DNA of 9,379 nucleotides from Porticoccaceae bacterium (GTDB lineage: Bacteria; Pseudomonadota; Gammaproteobacteria; Pseudomonadales; Porticoccaceae), in the NCBI GenBank assembly GCA_002710745.1, contig PALW01000014.1, positions 17,283-26,661 on the forward strand, given 5' to 3'. The notes below the pieces were generated by a model. The model did not search any database and was not told the origin of the DNA. It was given only the letters and a program-made list of their open reading frames with translations. Position 1 is the first letter of the stretch, and every line of letters starts with the position of its first letter. Position numbers and translations under genes: made by a program. Below are positions 1 through 6,568 of the stretch, piece by piece.

Positions 1-897
1 ACAATTTTAGCCAGTAATACTTCCTATCTAAATATAGATGAAATAGCTTCAGTTGTAGATCATCCAGAAAGAGTGCTCGGTATGCATTTTTTCTCACCTG
101 CAAATATCATGAGGTTGCTTGAGATAGTGAAGGCAGAAAAAACATCGCCTGCAATTCTTGCCACTGTGCTGAAACTCGCAAAAACCATTAAAAAAGTGGG
201 TGCTGTTGCTGGCGTGTGTCATGGTTTCATTGGTAACCGAATGCTGACAGGTTACGGAAGAGAGGCGCACTTGCTTGTTCTCGAAGGAGCTCGACCTGAA
301 CAAGTTGATCAAGTGCTTTATCAGTTTGGAATGCCAATGGGTGTCATTGCAATGGCTGATATGGCAGGCCTTGATATTGGAACACGACTTCGACAACAAA
401 TGGACGAAAGTGAATATGATGTTATGTCAACCGCGGTGGCTGATCGACTCGTCGAGCAAGGAAGATGTGGTCAGAAAACAGGTGCTGGTTTTTATGATTA
501 TCAAGCAGGTAACAGAACGCCGATACCTTCGAAAATAACCCAAGCGATTATCAATGAGACGGCAGAAAAATTTGCTATTAAACAACGCACAATAGATGAA
601 GATGAAATTATTAATAGATGTTTTTATGCAATGTGTAATATGGGCTTTGATATTCTAGATGAAGGAATGGCCTTCAGATCCTCAGATATTGATACTGTTT
701 ATATTAATGGTTATGGATTCCCTGCATGGCGTGGAGGTCCGATGTATTGGGCAGAAAATACAGTTGGTCTCAAAAAAATGCTAGAAGGAATAAAAGGTTT
801 TTCAGAAGTACATGGCGATCGTTGGTGGAAACCGTCGCCTCTTTTACAAAGAATGGTGGAAAATAATCTTTCTTTAAGAGAAATCGTAAACAAGTAA
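1..897 (+). CDS. 3-hydroxyacyl-CoA dehydrogenase, C-terminal part (FadB/FadJ-like multifunctional protein), 5'-truncated by the window
   Basis: The frame is open from base 1 (TILASNTS...), so the gene starts upstream; the Met at base 73 is internal. The visible 298 residues hold the end of the NAD-binding domain and both C-terminal helical domains. They include ILASNTS (residues 2-8), GMHFFSPA (27-34, catalytic His29), EIV with Glu41, and GFIGNR (75-80, Asn79), matching the His/Glu/Asn set of the family. The second helical domain carries GYGFPAWRGGPMYWA (237-251), typical of roughly 700-residue fusions of enoyl-CoA hydratase with 3-hydroxyacyl-CoA dehydrogenase. The enzyme oxidises 3-hydroxyacyl-CoA to 3-ketoacyl-CoA with NAD+ in the cytoplasm. 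An N-terminal hydratase half is expected but not visible. It is followed 17 bases later by an acyl-CoA dehydrogenase on the same strand, probably in one operon. The family is certain; FadB versus FadJ or a PaaH-like relative is not. Confidence 0.93.
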   Translation, partial: TILASNTSYLNIDEIASVVDHPERVLGMHFFSPANIMRLLEIVKAEKTSPAILATVLKLAKTIKKVGAVAGVCHGFIGNRMLTGYGREAHLLVLEGARPEQVDQVLYQFGMPMGVIAMADMAGLDIGTRLRQQMDESEYDVMSTAVADRLVEQGRCGQKTGAGFYDYQAGNRTPIPSKITQAIINETAEKFAIKQRTIDEDEIINRCFYAMCNMGFDILDEGMAFRSSDIDTVYINGYGFPAWRGGPMYWAENTVGLKKMLEGIKGFSEVHGDRWWKPSPLLQRMVENNLSLREIVNK

Positions 898-914
898 AAA
901 AGAGAAAATAAATA

Positions 915-2075
915 ATGGCCTTAGATCAAGATATTTTAGATCATTTACTTGAAACGGTAAGACGTTTTGTCAAAAACCGATTAGTCCCTTTAGAGGCACA
1001 AGTTGCTGAAACAGATCAAATACCCGAATCAATTATCGATGAAATGAGAGATTTGGGACTTTTTGGGCTGACGATACCCGAGCAATATGGTGGTCTTGGT
1101 CTTAATACGGAGGAAGAATGTCAAGTCGCTATTGAATTGGGTTACACCTCGGCTGCCTTTAGGTCAATTATAGGCACTAACAATGGAATAGGGAGTCAGG
1201 GCCTAATAATGGACGGAACTGAGGAGCAAAAAGAACTTTACCTCCCCAGACTCGCAACTGGAGAGATCATTGGCTCCTTCGCTTTGACAGAGCCTAATGT
1301 CGGTTCGGATTCAGCAAAAGTACAAACAAAGGCCATAAAAGACGGTAATCAATATATTTTAAGTGGTACTAAACGCTGGATTACGAATGCTAATATCGCC
1401 AACGTATTTACGGTATTTGCTCGAACTAACCAATCTATAGATGGAGCTGGTGGCGTGAGTGCATTTTTGGTGAATGCTGATACACCTGGAATATCATTAA
1501 GCTCTAAATATAAAAAGATGGGGCAACAAGGGGCCCATGTTTGTGATGTGATTTTTGATGAGTGCAGAGTTCCTGAAACTAATATCATTGGTGGGCCAGA
1601 AAATATAAATAATGGATTTAAGACGGCAATGAAAACGCTGGATCGAGGCCGAATCCATATATCTGCATTTGCCGTCGGGTGCGCCAAAAGACTTATCGAA
1701 ATATCAACCCAATATGCAATTGAACGAAAACAATTCGGTCAGGCAATCGCCGAGTTTCAGATGATTCAAGCAATGCTTGCTGAGAGCCAGGCTGAGAGTT
1801 ATGCCGCTGAGACAATGGTTTTTGACGCTGCGCGAAGAAGAGATTTAGGCCAAAAAGTAAACCTTCATGCGTCTTGCTGTAAACTTTTTGCGAGCGAAAT
1901 GGTTGGTAAAGTTGCAGATCGAGCCGTACAAATTCATGGTGGGGCCGGATACATGGATGAATATGCTGTCTCTCGCTTCTACCGAGACGTCAGACTGTTC
2001 AGAATTTACGAAGGAACAAGTGAAATTCAAAAGACTATAATAGCAAAAAACCTTCTTAAACAAGCAAAAAATTAA
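915..2075 (+). CDS. Acyl-CoA dehydrogenase (classical, FAD-dependent)
   Basis: A full-length 386-residue acyl-CoA dehydrogenase, the usual family size. It catalyses FAD-dependent alpha,beta-dehydrogenation of acyl-CoA to trans-2-enoyl-CoA, passing electrons to electron-transfer flavoprotein. Visible landmarks are an N-terminal helical domain with PEQYGGLGL (55-63), the flavin/substrate signature ALTEPNVGSD (123-132), RKQFGQAI (271-278), QIHGGAGYMDEY (339-350) and RIYEGTSEIQ (363-372). Glu366 sits immediately before GTSEIQ, where medium- and short-chain enzymes have their catalytic base. The alternative catalytic position in helix G is a glycine (Gly245), so this is an MCAD/SCAD-type active site. 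The ATG at 915 is preceded by a weak AGAGA (901-905). It lies 17 bases after the dehydrogenase gene and is probably co-transcribed with it. Chain-length or branched-chain preference cannot be told from sequence. Confidence 0.95.
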   Translation: MALDQDILDHLLETVRRFVKNRLVPLEAQVAETDQIPESIIDEMRDLGLFGLTIPEQYGGLGLNTEEECQVAIELGYTSAAFRSIIGTNNGIGSQGLIMDGTEEQKELYLPRLATGEIIGSFALTEPNVGSDSAKVQTKAIKDGNQYILSGTKRWITNANIANVFTVFARTNQSIDGAGGVSAFLVNADTPGISLSSKYKKMGQQGAHVCDVIFDECRVPETNIIGGPENINNGFKTAMKTLDRGRIHISAFAVGCAKRLIEISTQYAIERKQFGQAIAEFQMIQAMLAESQAESYAAETMVFDAARRRDLGQKVNLHASCCKLFASEMVGKVADRAVQIHGGAGYMDEYAVSRFYRDVRLFRIYEGTSEIQKTIIAKNLLKQAKN

Positions 2076-2092
2076 TCTTAATCCACTAATAG

Positions 2093-2833
2093 TTAACTCT
2101 TAAATCCAGTCTTCACACGTTGATGCATATCAGAAGCTACCTTAGCACTCTGGTTACGTTCGGAGGTTAAGCTATCTTGGTGAAATTGGTTTGAGTTATT
2201 AATGAACAACTGCTTGTCCGCGAACAGCGTGTGCCAAGAGTTTTTAACAATCTTTCGAGCTAGGTCAACAGTTTCTGATAATAGATTATCATCAGATACA
2301 CATTTATTTGCCAGACCTATATCAACAGCTTGAACACCATCAACAGAAAGTCCAGTGAACATCATCTCTTTTGCTTTGAGTAAGCCTACTCGCTTTGGAA
2401 GACGGACACTCATTCCCCAGCCTGGGACCATTCCCCACTTACCATGCGTGTCAGACAAGTTGGCAGACTCTGCGGTGACCATCAAATCGCACGCCAAGGC
2501 CAACTCCAAGGCACCAGTTAGACAATGTCCATGAACAGAAGCAATGGTTGGCTGAGGAAGATTCTCAAGTAAATCGATAGTTTTAGCTTGAAAAAATTTT
2601 TCTTTTGCCTTAATTCCCTGGCCAACAGCTTTAAGATCATTGCCAGCAGAGAAGCATCTTCCAGCACCCCTCAGAATTACGCACGCTACTGAATCAGTCT
2701 GATTTGAAATCTCTTGTATTGAAGTATTTAATTCAACGAAAAGATCAGGACTCAGAGCATTTAGACTTTCAGGTCGATTAAGAGTAACAATCACTATCCC
2801 ATCATCTATACTCTCTCGGAGAATCATGCTCAT
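2093..2833 (-). CDS. Enoyl-CoA hydratase/isomerase (crotonase) family protein
   Basis: A 246-residue crotonase-fold protein, slightly short for the family (about 255-270). The oxyanion-hole segment FSAGNDLK is at 61-68 and the second one, HGHCLTGALELALACD, at 101-116. Glu110 aligns with Glu144 of rat mitochondrial hydratase. The second catalytic glutamate (rat Glu164) appears replaced by His130 in the segment DTHGKWGMVPGWG (128-140). Plain syn-hydration is therefore not assured: it may be a hydratase variant, an isomerase or another crotonase activity on acyl-CoA. It is the last gene of the - strand cluster, 31 bases after the thiolase. The first ATG (2831-2833) is preferred over the second, two codons later, because of the AGAGGG site six bases upstream. 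Its 3' end faces the + strand acyl-CoA dehydrogenase across only 17 bases. The family is sure; the exact reaction is not. Confidence 0.9.
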   Translation of the reverse strand: MSMILRESIDDGIVIVTLNRPESLNALSPDLFVELNTSIQEISNQTDSVACVILRGAGRCFSAGNDLKAVGQGIKAKEKFFQAKTIDLLENLPQPTIASVHGHCLTGALELALACDLMVTAESANLSDTHGKWGMVPGWGMSVRLPKRVGLLKAKEMMFTGLSVDGVQAVDIGLANKCVSDDNLLSETVDLARKIVKNSWHTLFADKQLFINNSNQFHQDSLTSERNQSAKVASDMHQRVKTGFKS

Positions 2834-2839
2834 ATTGAA

Positions 2840-2845
2840 CCCTCT
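2840..2845 (-). promoter_or_regulatory. Ribosome binding site AGAGGG of the crotonase gene
   Basis: On the - strand AGAGGG is followed by six bases (TTCAAT) and then the ATG at 2833. This spacing favours the first of two in-frame ATGs (MSMIL rather than MIL). Confidence 0.65.
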
Positions 2846-2864
2846 GCACTACTCTAGCTAAAAA

Positions 2865-4049
2865 TTACTTTGGGATTTTAAACAAAGAGGCAGCGCCCTG
2901 GCCACCGCCGCAGCACATTGTGCAAACAACCAATTTTGCTTTGCGCCTCTTACCTTCAATTAAGGCATGGCCGACCATTCTTGCCCCTGACATGCCATAG
3001 GGATGCCCTATCGAGATTGCTCCTCCATTAACATTGAGCAATTCATTTGGGATTTTTAATTGGTCTCTGCAATACAATACTTGAACTGCAAACGCCTCAT
3101 TAAGTTCCCATAAATCAATATCACCAACACTTAAAGAAAATTTTTCAAGAAGCTTTGGTACCGCGAATATAGGGCCTATTCCCATTTCACTTGGTTCACA
3201 ACCTGCTACAGCAGTACCAAGGTATATACCCATAATATCAAGTCCCAACTTTTTAGCCTTGCTTTCAGACATGACTACTGATGCGGACGCACCGTCAGAT
3301 AACTGACTTGCATTTCCAGCTGTTATCACCCCATTTTCTCGCACAGGCTTCAGGTTAGACAATCCATCTATCGTCGTGGTCGGTCGATTTCCTTGGTCTT
3401 TTTCAAGCAAGAATGACTCCAAGTGCTCATCATTCGTCTCTTTATTCTTGATAACAACCTGGGATGGCATTGGGACAATCTCATTATCGAAGTATCCTAA
3501 GTCCTGTGCTTTTGCCGTTCTTTGTTGGCTTTGCATCGCATATTCATCTTGCTCTTCACGAGTGATCTCAAATTTTTTTGCCACAACTTCTGCCGTATCA
3601 ATCATGGGCATATACATGTGCTCATGGAGTGCGATTACATTAGGATCTTCGGCTCTGTATAAATTCGAGTGCTCGTTTTGCACAAGACTGACTGACTCTA
3701 AACCGCCAGCGACAGCAATCTCAATTTCGCCTGTCATTATAGATTTTGCTGCCATTCCAATTGCCATCATGCCAGAGGAGCATTGCCTATCAACTGTCAT
3801 AGCTGGAGTTGTTACCGGCAATCCAGCAGCCATCGCGCACTGCCGTGCAATATTTTTTCCTTGTGAACCTTGAGGTCTGCTACAACCCATAAAAGTGTCA
3901 TCTATTGCATCAATTGGAACTCCAGATCTTTGAATAGCATGTTTGATTGCGTGACCTCCAAGTGATGCTGCGTCCGTATTGTTAAAAGCCCCTCGATACG
4001 CTTTGCCGATCGGAGTCCTCGCGGTGGAGACTATTACTGCTCTTTCCAT
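2865..4049 (-). CDS. Acetyl-CoA C-acyltransferase (thiolase)
   Basis: A complete 394-residue thiolase. It cleaves 3-ketoacyl-CoA with CoA to acetyl-CoA (or propionyl-CoA) and a shortened acyl-CoA, the last step of a beta-oxidation turn; thiolases of this class can also run as acetoacetyl-CoA synthases. The nucleophile is Cys90 in DRQCSSGMMAIG (87-98). The other active-site motifs are present: NEAF (317-320), GGAISIGHPYG (342-352, His349) and CTMCCGGGQG (376-385, where Cys379 fits the CxGGG catalytic position). GNASQLSDGA (245-254) is the usual GNAS-type loop. AGGA stands seven bases before the ATG, supporting this start. It follows the dehydrogenase pair by 18 bases and precedes the crotonase gene, consistent with one operon. 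Substrate range is not readable; a degradative role is inferred from neighbours. Confidence 0.95.
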   Translation of the reverse strand: MERAVIVSTARTPIGKAYRGAFNNTDAASLGGHAIKHAIQRSGVPIDAIDDTFMGCSRPQGSQGKNIARQCAMAAGLPVTTPAMTVDRQCSSGMMAIGMAAKSIMTGEIEIAVAGGLESVSLVQNEHSNLYRAEDPNVIALHEHMYMPMIDTAEVVAKKFEITREEQDEYAMQSQQRTAKAQDLGYFDNEIVPMPSQVVIKNKETNDEHLESFLLEKDQGNRPTTTIDGLSNLKPVRENGVITAGNASQLSDGASASVVMSESKAKKLGLDIMGIYLGTAVAGCEPSEMGIGPIFAVPKLLEKFSLSVGDIDLWELNEAFAVQVLYCRDQLKIPNELLNVNGGAISIGHPYGMSGARMVGHALIEGKRRKAKLVVCTMCCGGGQGAASLFKIPK

Positions 4050-4067
4050 AAAAATATCCTAGCTAAA

Positions 4068-5210
4068 TCAATAACCTGACAGATATGCTGCCCTATCAAG
4101 ATGATATTTCCAATCACCGAAAAGCATCTGTGAGACTTTTGCTCTTTTTAAATAAAAACCAATATAAAATTCATCAGTCATCCCTATACCCCCATGCATC
4201 TGAATCCCTTCATTGGTAGCATTTTCAGCTATTTTTGATGTCTTGGCCTTTGCCATACTCGCAATCTTGTTAATATCTTTATCGATTTCATCTAAAGATC
4301 TCAGTGCTTTAAGCACGATAGATTTGCCAAGCTCAATCTCGGCCCAAAGGTTTGCTGCACGATGCTGCAAGGCTTGAAAACTGCCAATTTTTACACCAAA
4401 TTGACTTCTGGTTTTTAGGTATTGTATGGTCAATTCAAATGCTTTTTCAGCGATTCCCAGCAGCTCTGCAGATAAATAGATATTCGCCGTACTCAGCAAC
4501 ATCTGAAGTATAGACTCAGAAGATTGATTAAACTTCAGAATTTGTTTGTCTGTGGCCCTTACATCAGAAAAATTTAATGACGACGTTTTTCGGCTATCGA
4601 TCAATAAATTATTCTTAACGGAAATCCCTTTTTGATTAGAATCGACGATAACAAAGCAAATATCATCTGGTTCTTTTGGTTTCTCACTAGTAATTTTCGC
4701 AACAACGATGAAAGAATCAGCTACTTGCCCATCAACAACATTAAGTTTTGTGCCATTTAAAACATACTCGCCTGCTTTCGGTGTTAGTTTTGTCTGAATC
4801 AATTCAGGATCATGCCGTGAAGTCTCATCTATCGCAATTGCCATTTTAGTTTTCCCTTCAGCAATCAGAGGTAGAATTTTTGCTTTCCAGTGATTTGAAG
4901 AAGAACTTTTTAGTAACGTAACTCCCAAGATACCTGTTATTAAGAGAGGAGAAGTAGCCAGATGACAGCCAACTTGTTGCATTATCTGGCCCATCCCAAC
5001 ATGACTAAAATCTAAACCACCAAATTCTTCTGGAACCAGTAATGAAGGCCAGCCTAGGTCTATCATTTGTCCCCATAAACTTTCGGAAAATCCCTTTGAG
5101 TCAGGATCATCTCTAAGATTTCTTAAATGATCAGGGCCTGCATTTTCAACCAGAAAGTCATTGGCTGCTTCCTTTATCATGGTTTCTTCTTCATTAAGAA
5201 CTAAATTCAT
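4068..5210 (-). CDS. Acyl-CoA dehydrogenase-like subunit lacking the catalytic glutamate (probable beta subunit of a heteromeric enzyme)
   Basis: A 380-residue protein with the acyl-CoA dehydrogenase fold: N-terminal NEEETMIKEAANDFL (6-20), VPEEFGGLDFS (59-69), TRSQFGVKIGSFQALQH (267-283) and QMHGGIGMTDEF (337-348). Key motifs are degraded. The ALTEPxxGSD signature is replaced by AIDETSRHDP (126-135). At the C-terminus MLFGDW (362-367) stands where classical enzymes have IYEGTS, putting Phe364 at the catalytic Glu position. The alternative helix-G base is Ala242. In heterotetrameric dehydrogenases known from actinobacterial steroid side-chain degradation, one subunit is degenerate in this way and completes the partner's active site. 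The preceding gene (ends 5210) overlaps it by one base in TGATG, suggesting translational coupling and equal dosage. I infer a structural beta subunit; a stand-alone enzyme seems unlikely. Confidence 0.88.
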   Translation of the reverse strand: MNLVLNEEETMIKEAANDFLVENAGPDHLRNLRDDPDSKGFSESLWGQMIDLGWPSLLVPEEFGGLDFSHVGMGQIMQQVGCHLATSPLLITGILGVTLLKSSSSNHWKAKILPLIAEGKTKMAIAIDETSRHDPELIQTKLTPKAGEYVLNGTKLNVVDGQVADSFIVVAKITSEKPKEPDDICFVIVDSNQKGISVKNNLLIDSRKTSSLNFSDVRATDKQILKFNQSSESILQMLLSTANIYLSAELLGIAEKAFELTIQYLKTRSQFGVKIGSFQALQHRAANLWAEIELGKSIVLKALRSLDEIDKDINKIASMAKAKTSKIAENATNEGIQMHGGIGMTDEFYIGFYLKRAKVSQMLFGDWKYHLDRAAYLSGY

Positions 5211-5212
5211 CA
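5208..5212 (-). other. TGATG stop/start overlap joining the two dehydrogenase genes
   Basis: On the - strand the TGA stop of the upstream dehydrogenase (5212-5210) shares its final A with the ATG of the downstream one (5210-5208). No strong Shine-Dalgarno is visible just before it, so coupling through terminating ribosomes is likely. This arrangement is common for subunits of one complex. Confidence 0.8.
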
Positions 5213-6364
5213 GCCCAATCCCAAAATTCTTTTAGCAATGATATTTAATTGGATTTCTGATGTCCCACCCTCAATCGAATTACCCTTGGACCTCAGCCAT
5301 TGCCTCGAAACGGGATTATCCTCCCAATGCATTGACTCACTGCCATGAATAGAAATCAGCAACTCATATTTTCTTTTATTGAGCTCAGTTCCGTAATACT
5401 TAAGCATTGCAGACGTATTACCAACCCCACTAGAAGCTATTTCTGCGTTTACTCGCTCTGACGTGAGTTGATGACAAAAATAGTCAATTTCCCAATCGAT
5501 CAATTCTTTTCTTATTACTTCATCATTTAGCCTTCCATTAGTAAGGTTAAGAGAAGTAATCGCTTGTTCTTTTATGCTTCTCTCTACTGGTGAGGAGCCC
5601 ATTTTACCTAACGCCTCTCTCTCGTGAGTAAGCAAATACTTTGCAACTGTCCAACCTGCATCAATTTCTCCGACTATTTGATCAATCTCTACCCGAACAT
5701 CATCGAGATATGTCTCGCAAAATTGCGAAGTACCGGAGATCAACTGAATTGGCCGCGTCGTGACTCCCTTTGTCTCCATATCAAAAAGAACCAAACTAAT
5801 CCCAGAGTGCTTACCAACATCAGTATTAGTTCTAACCAAGCAGAACATCCAGTCCGCATCATCACCATATGAAGTCCAGACTTTTTGACCATTTACGATT
5901 AGATGATCGCCAAAATTCTCAGCTTTTGTTTGCAGACCAGCAAGATCAGATCCAGAATTTGGCTCGCTATAGCCCTGACACCAGCGAATTTCGCCTCTCG
6001 CCATGGCCGGCAAGTGTTGTTTTTTTAAAGTTTCAGAACCAAACTCTAATATAGCGGGCCCGATCATGCTTATGCCCATTCCACTCACTGGAGGTCGGGC
6101 CTCTATTGCGATTAATTCCTCTCTTAGAACCTTAGCTTGTTCTTTACAAAGGCCCGCTCCACCAAACTCAGTTGGCCAAGTCGGCGCTGTCCAACCTTTG
6201 CTTGCCATTCTCTCTAACCAAATTTTTTGATCATTGCTCTGAAAGATATGATTTCTGCCACCTCTGCATATATCTTTTTCAAGCATTGGTTCGCGCATGG
6301 ACTCCGGGCAATTGTCAGCCAGCCAGGAACGTGTGCTTTCTCTAAATAAGCTCAAATTTGTCAT
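5210..6364 (-). CDS. Acyl-CoA dehydrogenase, probable catalytic (alpha) subunit of a heteromeric pair
   Basis: A 384-residue acyl-CoA dehydrogenase. Visible motifs are WPTEFGGAGL (63-72), the signature QGYSEPNSGSD (130-140), NGQKVWTSYGDDADW (158-172) and the C-terminal IEGGTSEIQLNIIAKRILGL (364-383). The residue directly before GTSEIQ, the catalytic Glu in MCAD, is Gly366. The likely base is Glu248 in LLTHERE (244-250), which aligns with the helix-G glutamate used by long-chain and isovaleryl-CoA dehydrogenases. The enzyme would desaturate an acyl-CoA using FAD and deliver electrons to ETF. It is the first gene of the - strand cluster, with GGAG five bases before its ATG, and overlaps the degenerate partner gene by one base. 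Such pairs are best known from steroid and bile-acid side-chain catabolism, but long or branched acyl chains are equally possible here. Confidence 0.93.
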   Translation of the reverse strand: MTNLSLFRESTRSWLADNCPESMREPMLEKDICRGGRNHIFQSNDQKIWLERMASKGWTAPTWPTEFGGAGLCKEQAKVLREELIAIEARPPVSGMGISMIGPAILEFGSETLKKQHLPAMARGEIRWCQGYSEPNSGSDLAGLQTKAENFGDHLIVNGQKVWTSYGDDADWMFCLVRTNTDVGKHSGISLVLFDMETKGVTTRPIQLISGTSQFCETYLDDVRVEIDQIVGEIDAGWTVAKYLLTHEREALGKMGSSPVERSIKEQAITSLNLTNGRLNDEVIRKELIDWEIDYFCHQLTSERVNAEIASSGVGNTSAMLKYYGTELNKRKYELLISIHGSESMHWEDNPVSRQWLRSKGNSIEGGTSEIQLNIIAKRILGLG

Positions 6365-6422
6365 AATTTCTCCAGAAACAATAATACGAGAATTTCATGA
6401 AAAAGTCTGACTGGAAATTAGC

Positions 6423-6447
6423 ATCAATTTTTCAAGACAGAATTGAT
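6423..6447. repeat. 7-bp inverted repeat in the divergent intergenic region
   Basis: ATCAATT (6423-6429) and AATTGAT (6441-6447) are exact inverse complements separated by 11 bases. On the - strand it would lie in the leader of the dehydrogenase operon if the weak promoter at 6456-6483 is real. It could be an operator or a small hairpin; it is AT-rich, so chance is not excluded. Confidence 0.3.
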
Positions 6448-6455
6448 CCCCCAAA

Positions 6456-6483
6456 ACTTTAAATTTAATCCAACGTTGTTCAA
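6456..6483 (-). promoter_or_regulatory. Possible promoter of the - strand beta-oxidation operon
   Basis: On the - strand, TTGAAC (6483-6478), a 16-base spacer and TAAAGT (6461-6456) each match 4 of 6 bases of the sigma70-type consensus. Transcription would begin near 6450, giving a leader of about 85 bases. Another AT-rich hexamer, TATTAT, nearer the gene would leave almost no room for a leader. This call is weak. Confidence 0.3.
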
Positions 6484-6489
6484 AAACGT
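6473..6489. repeat. ACGTT-N7-AACGT palindrome overlapping the - strand -35 candidate
   Basis: The 5-base arms at 6473-6477 and 6485-6489 are perfect inverse complements around a 7-base spacer. The 17-bp site covers the TTGAAC -35 candidate, where a repressor would block the dehydrogenase operon. It has the size and shape of TetR- or MerR-type operators, which commonly control acyl-CoA degradation genes, but no regulator is encoded in the window and I cannot assign one. Confidence 0.3.
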
Positions 6490-6512
6490 AACTTAATGGG
6501 TTTTAATTATAT

Positions 6513-6540
6513 TTGACGGCTTGGAATTAACCGATACTAT
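6513..6540 (+). promoter_or_regulatory. Sigma70-type promoter of the DUF305-propeller gene
   Basis: TTGACG (6513-6518, 5 of 6 matches) is separated by 16 bases from TACTAT (6535-6540, 4 of 6). An AT-rich run (TTTTAATTATAT, about 6501-6512) just upstream could serve as an UP element. A start near 6547 leaves a leader of about 22 bases containing the GAGG site. It also shows that the upstream in-frame TTG at 6521, which lies between the two hexamers, cannot be the translation start. Confidence 0.6.
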
Positions 6541-6559
6541 TAGAGACAATTTTAAAGAC

Positions 6560-6563
6560 GAGG
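6560..6563 (+). promoter_or_regulatory. Ribosome binding site GAGG deciding the start of the DUF305-propeller gene
   Basis: GAGG is followed by five bases (TTGTA) and the ATG at 6569. The protein beginning there has a well-formed signal peptide at its very N-terminus, whereas the longer reading from TTG 6521 would bury it behind 16 polar residues. Confidence 0.75.
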
Positions 6564-6568
6564 TTGTA

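Noticed and set aside
73..75. ATG at 73 as the start of the 3-hydroxyacyl-CoA dehydrogenase
   Set aside because: The frame is open to base 1 and the upstream residues (ILASNTS ... RVLG) are conserved family sequence, so this Met is internal.
1349..1687. 112-codon open frame on the - strand
   Set aside because: It is antisense to the acyl-CoA dehydrogenase signature region, with no family resemblance; it is a shadow frame.
3376..3873. 165-codon open frame on the + strand
   Set aside because: It is antisense to the well-supported thiolase, has no recognisable domain or ribosome site, and its Cys/Ser-rich composition is that of a reverse-strand shadow.
6521..6568. TTG at 6521 as the start of the DUF305-propeller protein
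   Set aside because: It lies between the -35 and -10 hexamers of the best promoter and would put 16 polar residues before the signal peptide. The ATG at 6569 has GAGG at good spacing.
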